A stretch of 64,000 bases of DNA from LMUY01 sp964245075 (GTDB taxonomy: Bacteria > Pseudomonadota > Alphaproteobacteria > Acetobacterales > Acetobacteraceae), in contig CAXTLC010000005.1 of NCBI GenBank assembly GCA_964245075.1, positions 22,790 through 86,789 of the forward strand, read 5' to 3'. Shown in pieces: positions 39,658 through 48,664 of this stretch. Within the stretch, counting starts at the first letter, position 1. Every line of letters starts with the position of its first letter. The translations under genes were made by a program, and so were the position numbers. The notes beneath the pieces were generated by a model. That model was given only the letters and a program-made list of their open reading frames with translations, ran no database searches and was not told the DNA's origin.

Positions 39658-41083
39658 CGCGCCGCTGGTCACCCGGCTGCATGACGGGCGCCGGCTGGTC
39701 GTGGCGGCGGCCGACGCGGCGGGGGCGGCACTGGGCCTGCATCCCGGCATGGCGCTGGCCCACGCGCGGGCGCTGGTGCCGGGCTTGCTGGTGGCCGACG
39801 CCGACTTGGCGGGGGACGCCGCCGCGCGGGCGCGGCTGGCGGCGTGGTGCCTGCGCCTGTCGCCGCTGAGCGCCGCCGACACGGACGGGCTGTGGATCGA
39901 CGCGACCGGTTGCGCCCACCTGCACGGCGGCGAGGCGGCGATGCTGGAAATGCTGCTCGCCCGGCTGGAAGCGGACGGGATCGCGGCCCGCGCCGCAGTC
40001 GCCGACACGCCCGGCGCCGCCCACGCCCTGGCGCGCCATGCGCCCGGCCCTGTGACGGTCGTGCCGCCCGGCGGGACGGCGGCGGCGCTCGCGCCCCTGC
40101 CCGCCGCTGCGCTTCGCCTGGAAAACAGCGCGGGCTTGCGGCGGCTGGGGCTGGACACGGTGGGCGCGTTGATGGCGCTGCCCCGCGGCCCGCTGGCCAG
40201 GCGGTTCGGCGCCGCTTCCGTGCTGCGGCTGGACCAGGCGCTGGGCCGCGTCGCCGAGGCGATCACGCCCGTGACGCCGCCGGGCATCCCGCAAGCGCGA
40301 CTTGGCTTTCCCGAGCCGCTGCTGACCGCGGAAAGCTTCGCGGCCGTGATCGGCCGCTTGGTGCCGCTCGTTTGCATCCAGTTGGAGCGCGCGGGACTTG
40401 GGGCGCGCCAGTTGGACCTGCTGTTCGAGCGTGTGGACGGCACGGTGGGGGCGGTGCGCGTCGGCGCCGCCCGCCCGTCCCGTGACGCCCGCCACCTCTG
40501 CCGCCTGCTGGAGGAGCGGTTGGAAACGGTGGACCCCGGGCTGGGCGTGGATGCGCTGCACCTGCTGGCGCCGTTTGCCGAGCCGCTCGCCTGCGTCCAG
40601 GTCGCCAGCCTGGCGGCGCCTGCGGAGGCTGATGTGGCGGCGCTGGTGGACCGGCTGTCCAACCGTCTCGGCCCTGGCCGAGTGTGGCGCGCCGCCCCCG
40701 TGGAAAGTGACGTGCCGGAGCGCTCGGTGCGCCGGGTGCCCGCCGTGGCGGCCCCTGGCGCCCCAGTGTGGCCGTCCTGGCCGTCCTGGCCGCGGCCAGC
40801 CCGGCTGCTGCATCCGCCGCAGCCGGTGGAGATGCTGTCCGCCCTGCCTGACCAGCCGCCAGCCGCCTTCACCTGGCGCCGCTGCCGCCACCGGGTGCGC
40901 CGCGCCGACGGCCCGGAGCGGATTGCCGGCGAATGGTGGCGGCGGGATGCGGAACGGGGGGCGGTGCGGGATTACTGGCAGGTGGAAGACGAGAAGGGCC
41001 GGCGGTTCTGGCTGTACCGCCGCGGCGACGGGCAGGACGCCGCAACCGGCGACCTGTGCTGGTTCCTGCACGGGGTGTTCTGA
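39581..41083 (+). CDS. imuB: ImuB, Y-family polymerase-like mutagenesis protein
   Basis: A 500-residue member of the Y-family DNA polymerase fold that lacks catalytic activity and links ImuA, DnaE2 and the beta clamp. It begins MRRVVSLWLPTFPTDRRRRG (active Y-family enzymes start with an acidic D-M-D type motif, absent here). It then has LSPLSAADTDGLWIDATGCA and GLDTVGALMALPRGPLARRF (helix-hairpin-helix). The ATG has GGAGG 6 nt upstream. The C-terminal half carries the ImuB-specific domain ending TGDLCWFLHGVF. Confidence 0.9.
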   Translation: MRRVVSLWLPTFPTDRRRRGSALPADAPLVTRLHDGRRLVVAAADAAGAALGLHPGMALAHARALVPGLLVADADLAGDAAARARLAAWCLRLSPLSAADTDGLWIDATGCAHLHGGEAAMLEMLLARLEADGIAARAAVADTPGAAHALARHAPGPVTVVPPGGTAAALAPLPAAALRLENSAGLRRLGLDTVGALMALPRGPLARRFGAASVLRLDQALGRVAEAITPVTPPGIPQARLGFPEPLLTAESFAAVIGRLVPLVCIQLERAGLGARQLDLLFERVDGTVGAVRVGAARPSRDARHLCRLLEERLETVDPGLGVDALHLLAPFAEPLACVQVASLAAPAEADVAALVDRLSNRLGPGRVWRAAPVESDVPERSVRRVPAVAAPGAPVWPSWPSWPRPARLLHPPQPVEMLSALPDQPPAAFTWRRCRHRVRRADGPERIAGEWWRRDAERGAVRDYWQVEDEKGRRFWLYRRGDGQDAATGDLCWFLHGVF

Positions 41084-41255
41084 GCATGAGGCGCGTGCCC
41101 CCGTGCTGGCATGGTGACGGTCACGCTGGCGAAACCTACGTCCGGCGACCAGGTGCAGTTGCCGCAGCAGGCGCTGGACGCGCCGGCCTGGGCACGCAGC
41201 GGCAAACAAGTTGGCGAGCCGCTTTCGGCACCAGCGTCTTCGTCACAGCTTTGGT

Positions 41256-41270
41256 GTTCGGCGCCCGTTC
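41256..41270 (+). promoter_or_regulatory. LexA (SOS) box upstream of dnaE2
   Basis: GTTCGGCGCCCGTTC fits GTTC-N7-GTTC exactly, 60 bp before the dnaE2 ATG. It shows that dnaE2 has its own SOS promoter, separate from imuA-imuB. The 247-bp spacer at 41084-41330 otherwise contains no convincing gene. Confidence 0.8.
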
Positions 41271-41330
41271 GGCGTGGCTGCGTGACACGATGCCGATCCG
41301 CATCCCATCGGCAGGCTAGGGTGCCCTCGC

Positions 41331-44300
41331 ATGACTGCCACCGTCCTTTCCTTCCCCCCGGCGCAGACTGAGGGCAGGCCTAACCACTGCCCTCCTGCCC
41401 GCTACGCCGAGCTGCAAGTCACCTCCAACTACTCCTTCCTGCGGGGCGCTTCCCACGTGGAGGAGCTGCTGCTCGCCGCCAAGGCGCTCGGCCACGAGGC
41501 GCTCGCCGTCACCGATCGCAACACCCTGGCCGGGGTGCTGCGCGCGCACGGCCGCGCCACCGAGATCGGGATGCGGCTGATCGTCGGCTGCCGGCTGGAT
41601 CTGCGGGACGGCACGTCGTTGCTGGCCTATCCCACCGGCCGCGCCGCCTACTCCCGGCTCTGCCGGCTGCTCACCGAAGGCAAGCGGCGGGCGGGCAAGG
41701 GAGCGTGCTTTCTCGATTGGGCCGACGTGGCGGCGCACGGCGAAGGGCTGCTCGCCATCCTGCTGCCGGACGGGGCGGAGCCGGACCTTCCTAGGCTGCG
41801 GGACGCGTTCGGTGACCGCGCCTACCTCGCCCTGACCTCGCGGCGGCGGCCCGGCGACGCAGTGCGCCTGCGCCAGCTCGCCGACCTGGCGCAGGCCGCG
41901 CGGGTCGCCACCGTCGTCACCGGGGACGTGCTGTACCACGCCCCGCACCGCCGGGTGTTGCAGGACGTGATGAGCTGCATCCGCGAGGGCTGCACGATCG
42001 ACAACGCCGGGCACCGTTTGGAACGTTTCGCCGACCGCCACCTGCGCGCGCCGGAGGAGATGGCGCGCCTGCACGCTGGCTACCCGGAAGCGCTCGCCCG
42101 CACGGCCGAGATCGCCGAACGCTGCGCCTTCTCCTTGGCCGAGCTGCGCTACCAGTACCCGAACGAGACCGAGCTGCCCGGGGAGAACGCGCAGCAGGCG
42201 CTGGAACGCCACACCTGGGCCAGCGTGCCTGGCCGCTACCCGAGCGGCTTGCCGGCGGCGGTGGAGGCGCAACTGCATCACGAGCTGCGGCTGATCGCGG
42301 AGCTGGAGTACGCGCCCTACTTCCTGACGGTCAGCACCATCGTGCGCCAGGCGCGCGCGATGGGCATCCTGTGCCAGGGCCGCGGCTCGGCGGCCAACTC
42401 CGCCGTGTGCTACGTCCTGGGCATCACCGCGATCGACCCGGCGGAAAGCAGCCTGCTGTTCGAGCGGTTCGTGTCGGCGGAGCGGCGGGAGCCGCCGGAC
42501 ATCGACGTCGATTTCGAACACGAGCGGCGGGAAGAGGTCATCCAGTGGATCTACGGGCATTACGGCCGCAACCGCGCGGCGCTCTGCGCCACGATCGTGC
42601 GCTACCGGTCCCGCGGCGCGGTGCGCGAGGTGGGCCGCGCCATGGGCCTGACGGAGGACGTGACCGCCGCACTGGCGAGCCAGGCAGGGGGCTGGTCGGA
42701 AGACGGGGTGAGCGAGCACCACGCCGAGCAGTTGAACCTCAACCTGGCAGACCGCAGGCTGCGCCTCACGCTGGAGATCGCCCGCGAGCTGATCGGCCAT
42801 CCGCGCCACATGTCGCAGCATCCCGGCGGCTTCGTGCTGACGCAGGATATGCTGGCCGACCTGGTGCCGGTCGAGCCGGCGTCCATGAAGGACCGCCAGG
42901 TGATCGAGTGGGACAAGGACGACATCGACATCCTGAAGTTCATGAAGGTCGATATCCTGGGCCTGGGCATGCTCGGCTGCCTGCGCCGCGCGTTCGACCT
43001 GCTGGAGCAGCACCGCGGCATCCGCCACGACATGGCGAGCATCCCGCAGGACGACAAACCAACCTACGCGATGATCCAGGCGGCGGACACGCTCGGCACG
43101 TTCCAGATCGAGAGCCGGGCGCAGATGTCCATGCTGCCGCGGCACAAGCCGGCGAAGCTGTACGACCTCACGATCCAGGTCGCGGTGGTCCGGCCGGGAC
43201 CGATCCAGGGCGACATGGTGCACCCCTACCTGCGCCGCCGCGCCGGCCTGGAGAAGCCGGAGTACCCGCACCCGGACCTGGAGCGCGTGTTGGGCAAGAC
43301 CGAAGGCGTGCCGCTGTTCCAGGAACAGGCGATGCAGGTCGCCATCGTTTGCGCCGGGTTCACCCCGGGCGAGGCGGACCAGTTGCGCCGGGCGATGGCC
43401 ACCTTCAAGCAGACCGGCGGGGTGGGCCATTTCCATGACAAGCTGATCAACGGCATGGTGGAACGCGGCTACACCGCCGAGTTCGCGGCCAGGATGTTCA
43501 AGCAGATCGAGGGCTTCGGCTCCTACGGCTTCCCCGAAAGCCATGCGGCGTCGTTCGCGCTGATCGCGTACGTCAGTTCCTGGGTCAAGTGCCACCATCC
43601 GGACGTGTTCTGTGCGGCGCTGCTGAACGCCCAGCCGATGGGGTTCTATGCGCCGGCCCAGGTGGCGCGGGATGCGCGGCAGCACGGCGTGGAGGTGCGG
43701 CCGCCCTGCGTCAACGCCAGCCTGTGGGACTGCACGCTGGAGGAAGGCGCCGGCCGCTTCCTGGCGGTGCGCGTGGGGCTGCGCATGGCCAAAGGCCTGT
43801 CGCACGCGCATGCCGGGACGATCATCGCCCATCGCGGCGAAGGCTACGCCTCAGTGGCCGACGTGTGGCGCCGGGCTGCCGTTCCGGTGGCGGCGCTGGA
43901 GCGTTTGGCGGAAGCGGACGCATTCGCCGCGCTCGGCACGGACCGGCGGGACACGCTGTGGGCGATCAAGGGGCTGGGCGAGCCGCCGCCGCCGTTGCTG
44001 GCGGGAACGACACCTCATCCAGCCCCCTCCCAAAGGGAAGGTGCCGGGGCGAAGGACCCGGCGCGTGCGGAACCTCCCGTCACCCTGAACCCGATGACCG
44101 GCGGCCAGGAGGTGGTGGAGGACTACCAGTCCACCGGGCTGACGATGCGCCAGCACCCCCTCGCCTTTCTGCGGAAAGAGCTGCGCGCCCGCGGCATGGC
44201 CACCTGCGCCTCCCTGGCCGCCGCGCGGGAGGGCCGCCGCGTGGTGGTGCCCGGCATCGTGCTGGTGCGGCAGAAGCCCGGCAGCGCCAAGGGCGTCATG

Positions 44301-44657
44301 TTCATCACCATCGAGGACGAGACGGGGATCGCCAACCTGGTGCTACGGCCCAGCCTGTTCGAGAAGCGGCGAAGGCTGGTCCTATCCGCGGGCGCCATCG
44401 CCTGCGGCGGCCGGGTGCAGCGGGACGGCGCCGTGGTGCACGTGGTCGCGGAGCGCCTGCTGGACCTGTCGCGGGAGCTTCGCTCCGTCGGCGCCCGCAC
44501 CTTGCCGATCGAGCGCGGCCGCGGCGACGGCGCCACCCATCCCGGCAGCGCCGACCCGCGTGGACAGGCGGCGAGCTGGCGCACGCGGGACATCCACCCG
44601 CCGCAGGGCAACGTCCAGGGGAACGCCATCAAGGTGCCCACGCGGGATTTCCGGTGA
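41331..44657 (+). CDS. dnaE2: Error-prone DNA polymerase DnaE2 (ImuC)
   Basis: A 1108-residue C-family polymerase used for translesion synthesis and damage-induced mutagenesis with ImuA/ImuB. The N-terminal PHP domain starts YAELQVTSNYSFLRGASHVE. The polymerase active-site region includes GRGSAANSAVCYVLGITAID with the acidic pair in PPDIDVDFEHERREEVIQWI. Later come YGFPESHAASFALIAYVSSW and the OB domain (FITIEDETGIANLVLRPSLF). Residues about 895-915 (TTPHPAPSQREGAGAKDPAR) are an insertion encoded by a repeat-like sequence. It is SOS-regulated through the box at 41256-41270. Confidence 0.94.
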   Translation: MTATVLSFPPAQTEGRPNHCPPARYAELQVTSNYSFLRGASHVEELLLAAKALGHEALAVTDRNTLAGVLRAHGRATEIGMRLIVGCRLDLRDGTSLLAYPTGRAAYSRLCRLLTEGKRRAGKGACFLDWADVAAHGEGLLAILLPDGAEPDLPRLRDAFGDRAYLALTSRRRPGDAVRLRQLADLAQAARVATVVTGDVLYHAPHRRVLQDVMSCIREGCTIDNAGHRLERFADRHLRAPEEMARLHAGYPEALARTAEIAERCAFSLAELRYQYPNETELPGENAQQALERHTWASVPGRYPSGLPAAVEAQLHHELRLIAELEYAPYFLTVSTIVRQARAMGILCQGRGSAANSAVCYVLGITAIDPAESSLLFERFVSAERREPPDIDVDFEHERREEVIQWIYGHYGRNRAALCATIVRYRSRGAVREVGRAMGLTEDVTAALASQAGGWSEDGVSEHHAEQLNLNLADRRLRLTLEIARELIGHPRHMSQHPGGFVLTQDMLADLVPVEPASMKDRQVIEWDKDDIDILKFMKVDILGLGMLGCLRRAFDLLEQHRGIRHDMASIPQDDKPTYAMIQAADTLGTFQIESRAQMSMLPRHKPAKLYDLTIQVAVVRPGPIQGDMVHPYLRRRAGLEKPEYPHPDLERVLGKTEGVPLFQEQAMQVAIVCAGFTPGEADQLRRAMATFKQTGGVGHFHDKLINGMVERGYTAEFAARMFKQIEGFGSYGFPESHAASFALIAYVSSWVKCHHPDVFCAALLNAQPMGFYAPAQVARDARQHGVEVRPPCVNASLWDCTLEEGAGRFLAVRVGLRMAKGLSHAHAGTIIAHRGEGYASVADVWRRAAVPVAALERLAEADAFAALGTDRRDTLWAIKGLGEPPPPLLAGTTPHPAPSQREGAGAKDPARAEPPVTLNPMTGGQEVVEDYQSTGLTMRQHPLAFLRKELRARGMATCASLAAAREGRRVVVPGIVLVRQKPGSAKGVMFITIEDETGIANLVLRPSLFEKRRRLVLSAGAIACGGRVQRDGAVVHVVAERLLDLSRELRSVGARTLPIERGRGDGATHPGSADPRGQAASWRTRDIHPPQGNVQGNAIKVPTRDFR
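44007..44070 (+). repeat. REP-like repeat inside dnaE2
   Basis: CCTCATCCAGCCCCCTCCC followed by AAAGGGAAGG closely resembles the intergenic repeat at 101-139 (CCTCACCCCCGCCC, then GGGAAAGGGCG). It is read in frame as THPAPSQREGAGAK, between the polymerase core and the VEDYQSTGLTMRQHPLAFLR segment. Confidence 0.6.
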
Positions 44658-44666
44658 GCCAAGCCT

Positions 44667-46637
44667 TCAACCCTCCAGGCGGAAGCCGTGCAGGGCGCCG
44701 ATGGCCAGCCGTTCCGCCAGGGCCGCGGTCGCGCGGTCCAGCCGGTCGAGCGCTTGCTGCACCGGGTCATCCGCCACCGGATGGGCAGGCGCCATCGCGG
44801 GCACCGGCTGGGCGCCCGCGGCAAGGGCGGCGAGCCGGCGCTCGATGGCGCCTGCGCGGGACGCTGCCGCCGCGTCGGGCGTGCCAGCGGCGGCAGCCAA
44901 GGTGCGGACCCAGTGCACGCTGTCCAGCAGCGCTGGCGCCGAACGCTCGCTGTCCGGCCGGCGCAGCAGGAACCGCCCGGCCGTCAGCGGCAGCAACGCC
45001 AGGCGCAGGTCCGCCACCTGGCGGTCCACCGCCCGCATCGCCTGCACGGGGGGCGTTCCGGACTCCCCGGACAGCACGCCGCGGCAGGCGCCCACGGCGC
45101 TCGCCAACGCAAGCAGCACGGCCGTGCCGGATTGGCGCACCTGGTCACGCGTGCGGAGCGGCAGCACGAACGCCGCCACCAGCATCGCCGCCGCCGCGCC
45201 GATGGCCGTTTCCTCCAGCCGCAGGAGCAGCAACGGCCCCATGCTTGCGCCGAGCAGGCTGTACAGCAGGCCCAGCAGCACCGTGACGCAGAAGATGCCG
45301 AGCGTGTAGGACACCAGGAACAGGTAGTACATCCCGAACACGGCGCCCAGCAGCGCCGTGCCCTGCAAGAGCGGGTTGCCCGCCAGCACGGTGGCGAGCG
45401 CCAACCCGGCCGCCAGGCCCATCAGCGTGCCCGCAAGCCGCTCCGCCCCCTTGAACAGCGTGTCCCCGCGGGAGCGGGTGTTGAGGAACACGACGTAGGT
45501 GGTGATCACCGCCCAGAACCAGCGCTGCGGCGACAGCGCCATCCCGCCGGCCATCGCCAGCGCAGCGGCCAGGGTGACGCGCCCCGCGATCCGCCATGCC
45601 AACGGGCCCGGTGGGGCCGCAGGCGGGATCGAAGGCATTGCCGGAAGCTTGGCGGCCTGCCCCAGGGCGGAGGCGGCCCGCGCCATGTCCGCCAGCGCCG
45701 CCGCCATGGCGGAGCGGTGCGCGCCCGCCCCAGCCGGCCGCCGCGGCCAGCGGTTGCGCCGCAGCCGGCGCTGGTGCAGCGCGAGGCGCGCGGCCTGACG
45801 CCGGCTGGCCAGGCCGGAAGGAGCGCCCAACGGGGCGGCAGCCAGCCGGGCCGCGGCGAGTTCCAGGTCCATCAGGTGGGCGCGCAGCGCTGCGCTGCCC
45901 GCCGGGTCCAGCAGCGCCAGTTGGTCGTCCGCGGCCAGCGCCGCCTCGTTCAGCCGAGCCAGGCTGCGGCGGAGCCGGCGGGCCGTGGACGGTGCGCCGG
46001 CCAGCAGCCCGCCCGCATCCCGCAGCACCAGCGCCGCCCGGCCCTGCAAGGACCGCACCGTGCGGCGCAAGGTGGCGTCCGGGCGCAGCGGCACCAGGAC
46101 GAAGCAGGCGAAGGCGGTGACGGGCACGGCGACCACGATCCCCAGCAACTGCGCCGGAAGCGTCGCGAGCGGCAATTCCAGGTAGAGCCCGACATAGGTG
46201 GTCACGATGGCGACCAGGCCGAACGCGATCCCGCGCGGGCCGCGCGCTTGCAGCAGGACGCACAGGAACACCAGCAGCAGGAAGCAGCAATCGCCCACCG
46301 GCCCCTGCCCATGCAGCACGGCCGTGACCGCCGCCGCCGCCCCGGCCGGCCCGGTCAGCAGCAGCATGGAGCGTGCGCGTTGCCGCCAGGTCGGCTCCCG
46401 CAGCAGGAACGGCGCCATCAGGCTGAACGTCACTCCGGAGGCAAACTCCACTGGCGGAACGCCGAGCAGGTGGGCCAGCACGACGGCAGCCACGGCCGTC
46501 AGGAACACCGAGGCCGTTCCCCGCGCCGCCATTGTCAAGCGCAGCAGGCCAGGGTCCGAGGCGACCAACTGATCCCAGAACCCGGCCGCTATCGTTCTGA
46601 GCCCCGGCCTTCGGGCAACGCGAGACATGAGCAGCAT
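44667..46637 (-). CDS. FUSC family membrane protein
   Basis: A 656-residue inner-membrane protein with two copies of a hydrophobic block separated by a long soluble helical domain, the fusaric acid resistance (FUSC) / AaeB layout. The first block runs from about residue 30 to 175 (FLTAVAAVVLAHLLGVPPVE) and the second from about 370 (WFWAVITTYVVFLNTRSRGD, a typical FUSC motif). Such proteins act in export of aromatic acids or other toxic compounds. The start is the ATG at 46637 after TAGG. It converges on dnaE2, only 9 bp apart. Confidence 0.82.
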   Translation of the reverse strand: MLLMSRVARRPGLRTIAAGFWDQLVASDPGLLRLTMAARGTASVFLTAVAAVVLAHLLGVPPVEFASGVTFSLMAPFLLREPTWRQRARSMLLLTGPAGAAAAVTAVLHGQGPVGDCCFLLLVFLCVLLQARGPRGIAFGLVAIVTTYVGLYLELPLATLPAQLLGIVVAVPVTAFACFVLVPLRPDATLRRTVRSLQGRAALVLRDAGGLLAGAPSTARRLRRSLARLNEAALAADDQLALLDPAGSAALRAHLMDLELAAARLAAAPLGAPSGLASRRQAARLALHQRRLRRNRWPRRPAGAGAHRSAMAAALADMARAASALGQAAKLPAMPSIPPAAPPGPLAWRIAGRVTLAAALAMAGGMALSPQRWFWAVITTYVVFLNTRSRGDTLFKGAERLAGTLMGLAAGLALATVLAGNPLLQGTALLGAVFGMYYLFLVSYTLGIFCVTVLLGLLYSLLGASMGPLLLLRLEETAIGAAAAMLVAAFVLPLRTRDQVRQSGTAVLLALASAVGACRGVLSGESGTPPVQAMRAVDRQVADLRLALLPLTAGRFLLRRPDSERSAPALLDSVHWVRTLAAAAGTPDAAAASRAGAIERRLAALAAGAQPVPAMAPAHPVADDPVQQALDRLDRATAALAERLAIGALHGFRLEG

Positions 46638-46641
46638 GGAC

Positions 46642-47649
46642 CTAGGATAGGATGTTTGCTGCACCGCACACAGGGCCTTCGCCGAGCGCGGCCTCAAGCC
46701 TCGCCCAATCGCCCGGCGAGGGAAGGCCGAACCGCAGCAGGTCCGGCGCCGCGGCAAACCGGCGAACCAGGATGCCGGCTTCGCCCAGCCGGCCGGCCAG
46801 CGCCGCAGCGTTCCCGTGCCGGCAAAGGCGGAACAGCCGCGTGCCCCCCAGCACCGTGCCGCCCGCCGCGCGCAGCAACCCGTCCAGCCGTGCCGCGGCG
46901 TTCGCCAGCCGGGCGGCGGCCACGTCCCGCCATCCCGCATCCGGCAGCGCCTGCAACCCGGCATGCAGCGCCGGGCCGCTCACCGCCCACGGCCCGAGCG
47001 CCTGGCGCAGCGCGGCGGCCTGGGCCGGCTCGGCCAGCGCGAAGCCGAGCCGCACGCCTGCCAAACCATAGGTCTTGCCGAACGAGCGCAGCAGCAGCAG
47101 CCCCGGGCGCGGCAACGCCCCGGCCAGGCTGCACCCTTCCAGGTCGGCGAATGCCTCGTCCACCACCAGCAGGCCGTTGCGCGCCGCCAGCCGGCCGGCC
47201 AGGGCCAGCAGGGACGCCGCATCCTCCACCCGTCCGTCCGGGTTGTTGGGGCGCACGACGACCGTGACGACCGCCGCCCCGGCGAGGCTGGGCACGGCGG
47301 TGACGGCGTGCCCGGCGGCGGTCCAGGCGGCGGCGTGCTCGGCATAGGTGGGGGACAGCACGGCCACCCGCCGCGGCGGATGGAGGCGCGGCAGCAGGTG
47401 GATCAGCGCCTGCGTCCCCGGCGCCGCCACGACCGCAGCGGGGTCGGCGACTCCGTAGGCCCTTGCCGCCGCGGTCTCCAGTGCCGCCACCTGCTCCGGC
47501 TCCGGCAGCCGGCACAGCGCGGCGGCCGGGATCGGCGGCAGGGCGTACGGGATGGGGTTGATGCCGGTGGACAGGTCGATCCAAGGCTCCGGCGCGTGCG
47601 GGAACCGGGTCCGGGCCGCAATCAGCCCGCCGCCATGCGCGATCGGCAT
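46642..47649 (-). CDS. cobC: Threonine-phosphate decarboxylase of cobalamin synthesis
   Basis: A 335-residue PLP-dependent fold type I enzyme, called CobC in aerobic-pathway organisms (CobD in Salmonella). It makes (R)-1-aminopropan-2-ol phosphate for the B12 side chain. It begins MPIAHGGGLIAARTRFPHAP, then WIDLSTGINPIPY, the typical CobC opening. The PLP-lysine region is LLRSFGKTYGLAGVRLGFAL, and RPNNPDGRVEDAASL is the cofactor-site motif. GGGAGG lies 5 nt before the ATG. It is divergent from cobD, with only 15 bp between the two starts. Confidence 0.9.
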   Translation of the reverse strand: MPIAHGGGLIAARTRFPHAPEPWIDLSTGINPIPYALPPIPAAALCRLPEPEQVAALETAAARAYGVADPAAVVAAPGTQALIHLLPRLHPPRRVAVLSPTYAEHAAAWTAAGHAVTAVPSLAGAAVVTVVVRPNNPDGRVEDAASLLALAGRLAARNGLLVVDEAFADLEGCSLAGALPRPGLLLLRSFGKTYGLAGVRLGFALAEPAQAAALRQALGPWAVSGPALHAGLQALPDAGWRDVAAARLANAAARLDGLLRAAGGTVLGGTRLFRLCRHGNAAALAGRLGEAGILVRRFAAAPDLLRFGLPSPGDWARLEAALGEGPVCGAANILS

Positions 47650-47664
47650 GCTACCTCCCTGGCC

Positions 47665-48606
47665 ATGACGACCACCCTGCTCCTGACCGGCGGCGCGCTG
47701 CTGCTGGAGGCGGCGTTCGGCTACCCGTCCGCCTTGCTCCGCCGCGCCGGGCATCCGGTCATGTGGGCCGGCGCCGGCATCGCATGGCTGGACCGCACGC
47801 TCAACCGCGGCCGGATGCGGCGGCTGCGCGGAGTGGCCGCGCTGCTGGCCCTGCTGGCCGCCGCCGGGCTGCCGGCCTGGGCGGTGCAGGCGGCGCTGCT
47901 GCACGTCCTGCCACGCCCGGCGGCGCTGGTTCTGCTGGCGCTCGCGGCCTCCGCCCTGCTGGCGCAGCGCAGCCTGCACGCGCACGTGGCGGCGGTGGCG
48001 GGCGGCTTGCGCACGGGCTTGGCGGAAGGCCGGGCCGCCGTCGCGCACATCGTGGGCCGCGACCCGGACAGCCTGGACGGCGCCGGCGTGGCCCGTGCCG
48101 CCATCGAGAGCCTGGCGGAGAACTTCTCCGACGGCGTGGTGGCGCCCGCGCTCTGGTGCGCCCTGCTCGGGCTGCCCGGCATCGCCCTGTACAAGGCGGT
48201 CAACACCGCCGACAGCATGATCGGCCACCGCACGCCGCGCCACGAAGCGTTCGGCTGGGCGGCGGCGCGGCTGGACGACCTGGTGAACCTGCCCGCGTCC
48301 CGCCTGGCCGCGCTGCTGCTGGCGCTCGGCAGCGGGCGGGGGTTCGGCCGCGCGGCGGGGGCGGCGCTGCGGGACGCCGGGCAGCACCGCTCACCGAACG
48401 CGGGCTGGCCGGAAGCGGCGATGGCCGGCGGGCTCGGGCTGCGCTTGGCGGGGCCGCGGGTGTATGGAACGGTCCGCGTGGAGGATGCATGGATGGGGAA
48501 CGGCCGCGCCGAGGTCGGCGCCGGGGACATCGCCCGGGCGCTCGCCTGCTACCGCCGGGCCTGCGCGGCCGGCACCTTGCTCGTGCTGGCCGGGTGCGCG
48601 CTGTAG
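47665..48606 (+). CDS. cobD: Adenosylcobinamide-phosphate synthase
   Basis: A 313-residue membrane protein (CobD; CbiB in Salmonella) joining the aminopropanol moiety to adenosylcobyric acid. Signatures are HPVMWAGAGIAWLDRTLNRG at the start, AAIESLAENFSDGVVAPALW, YKAVNTADSMIGHRTPRHEA and GQHRSPNAGWPEAAMAGGLG. Hydrophobic helices surround these. It works directly after the enzyme encoded by the divergent cobC gene. No cobalamin riboswitch can fit in the 15-bp spacer. Confidence 0.92.
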   Translation: MTTTLLLTGGALLLEAAFGYPSALLRRAGHPVMWAGAGIAWLDRTLNRGRMRRLRGVAALLALLAAAGLPAWAVQAALLHVLPRPAALVLLALAASALLAQRSLHAHVAAVAGGLRTGLAEGRAAVAHIVGRDPDSLDGAGVARAAIESLAENFSDGVVAPALWCALLGLPGIALYKAVNTADSMIGHRTPRHEAFGWAAARLDDLVNLPASRLAALLLALGSGRGFGRAAGAALRDAGQHRSPNAGWPEAAMAGGLGLRLAGPRVYGTVRVEDAWMGNGRAEVGAGDIARALACYRRACAAGTLLVLAGCAL

Positions 48607-48664
48607 GCCGGCCATCCAAGGGGCTGCCCGGTGCCATGCCGTCGCAATCAGCCGGTTACATCCC

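Noticed and set aside
41084..41330. A small protein gene between imuB and dnaE2
   Set aside because: Short frames exist in several registers but none has a convincing ribosome site or composition. The interval is explained by the dnaE2 promoter and its LexA box.
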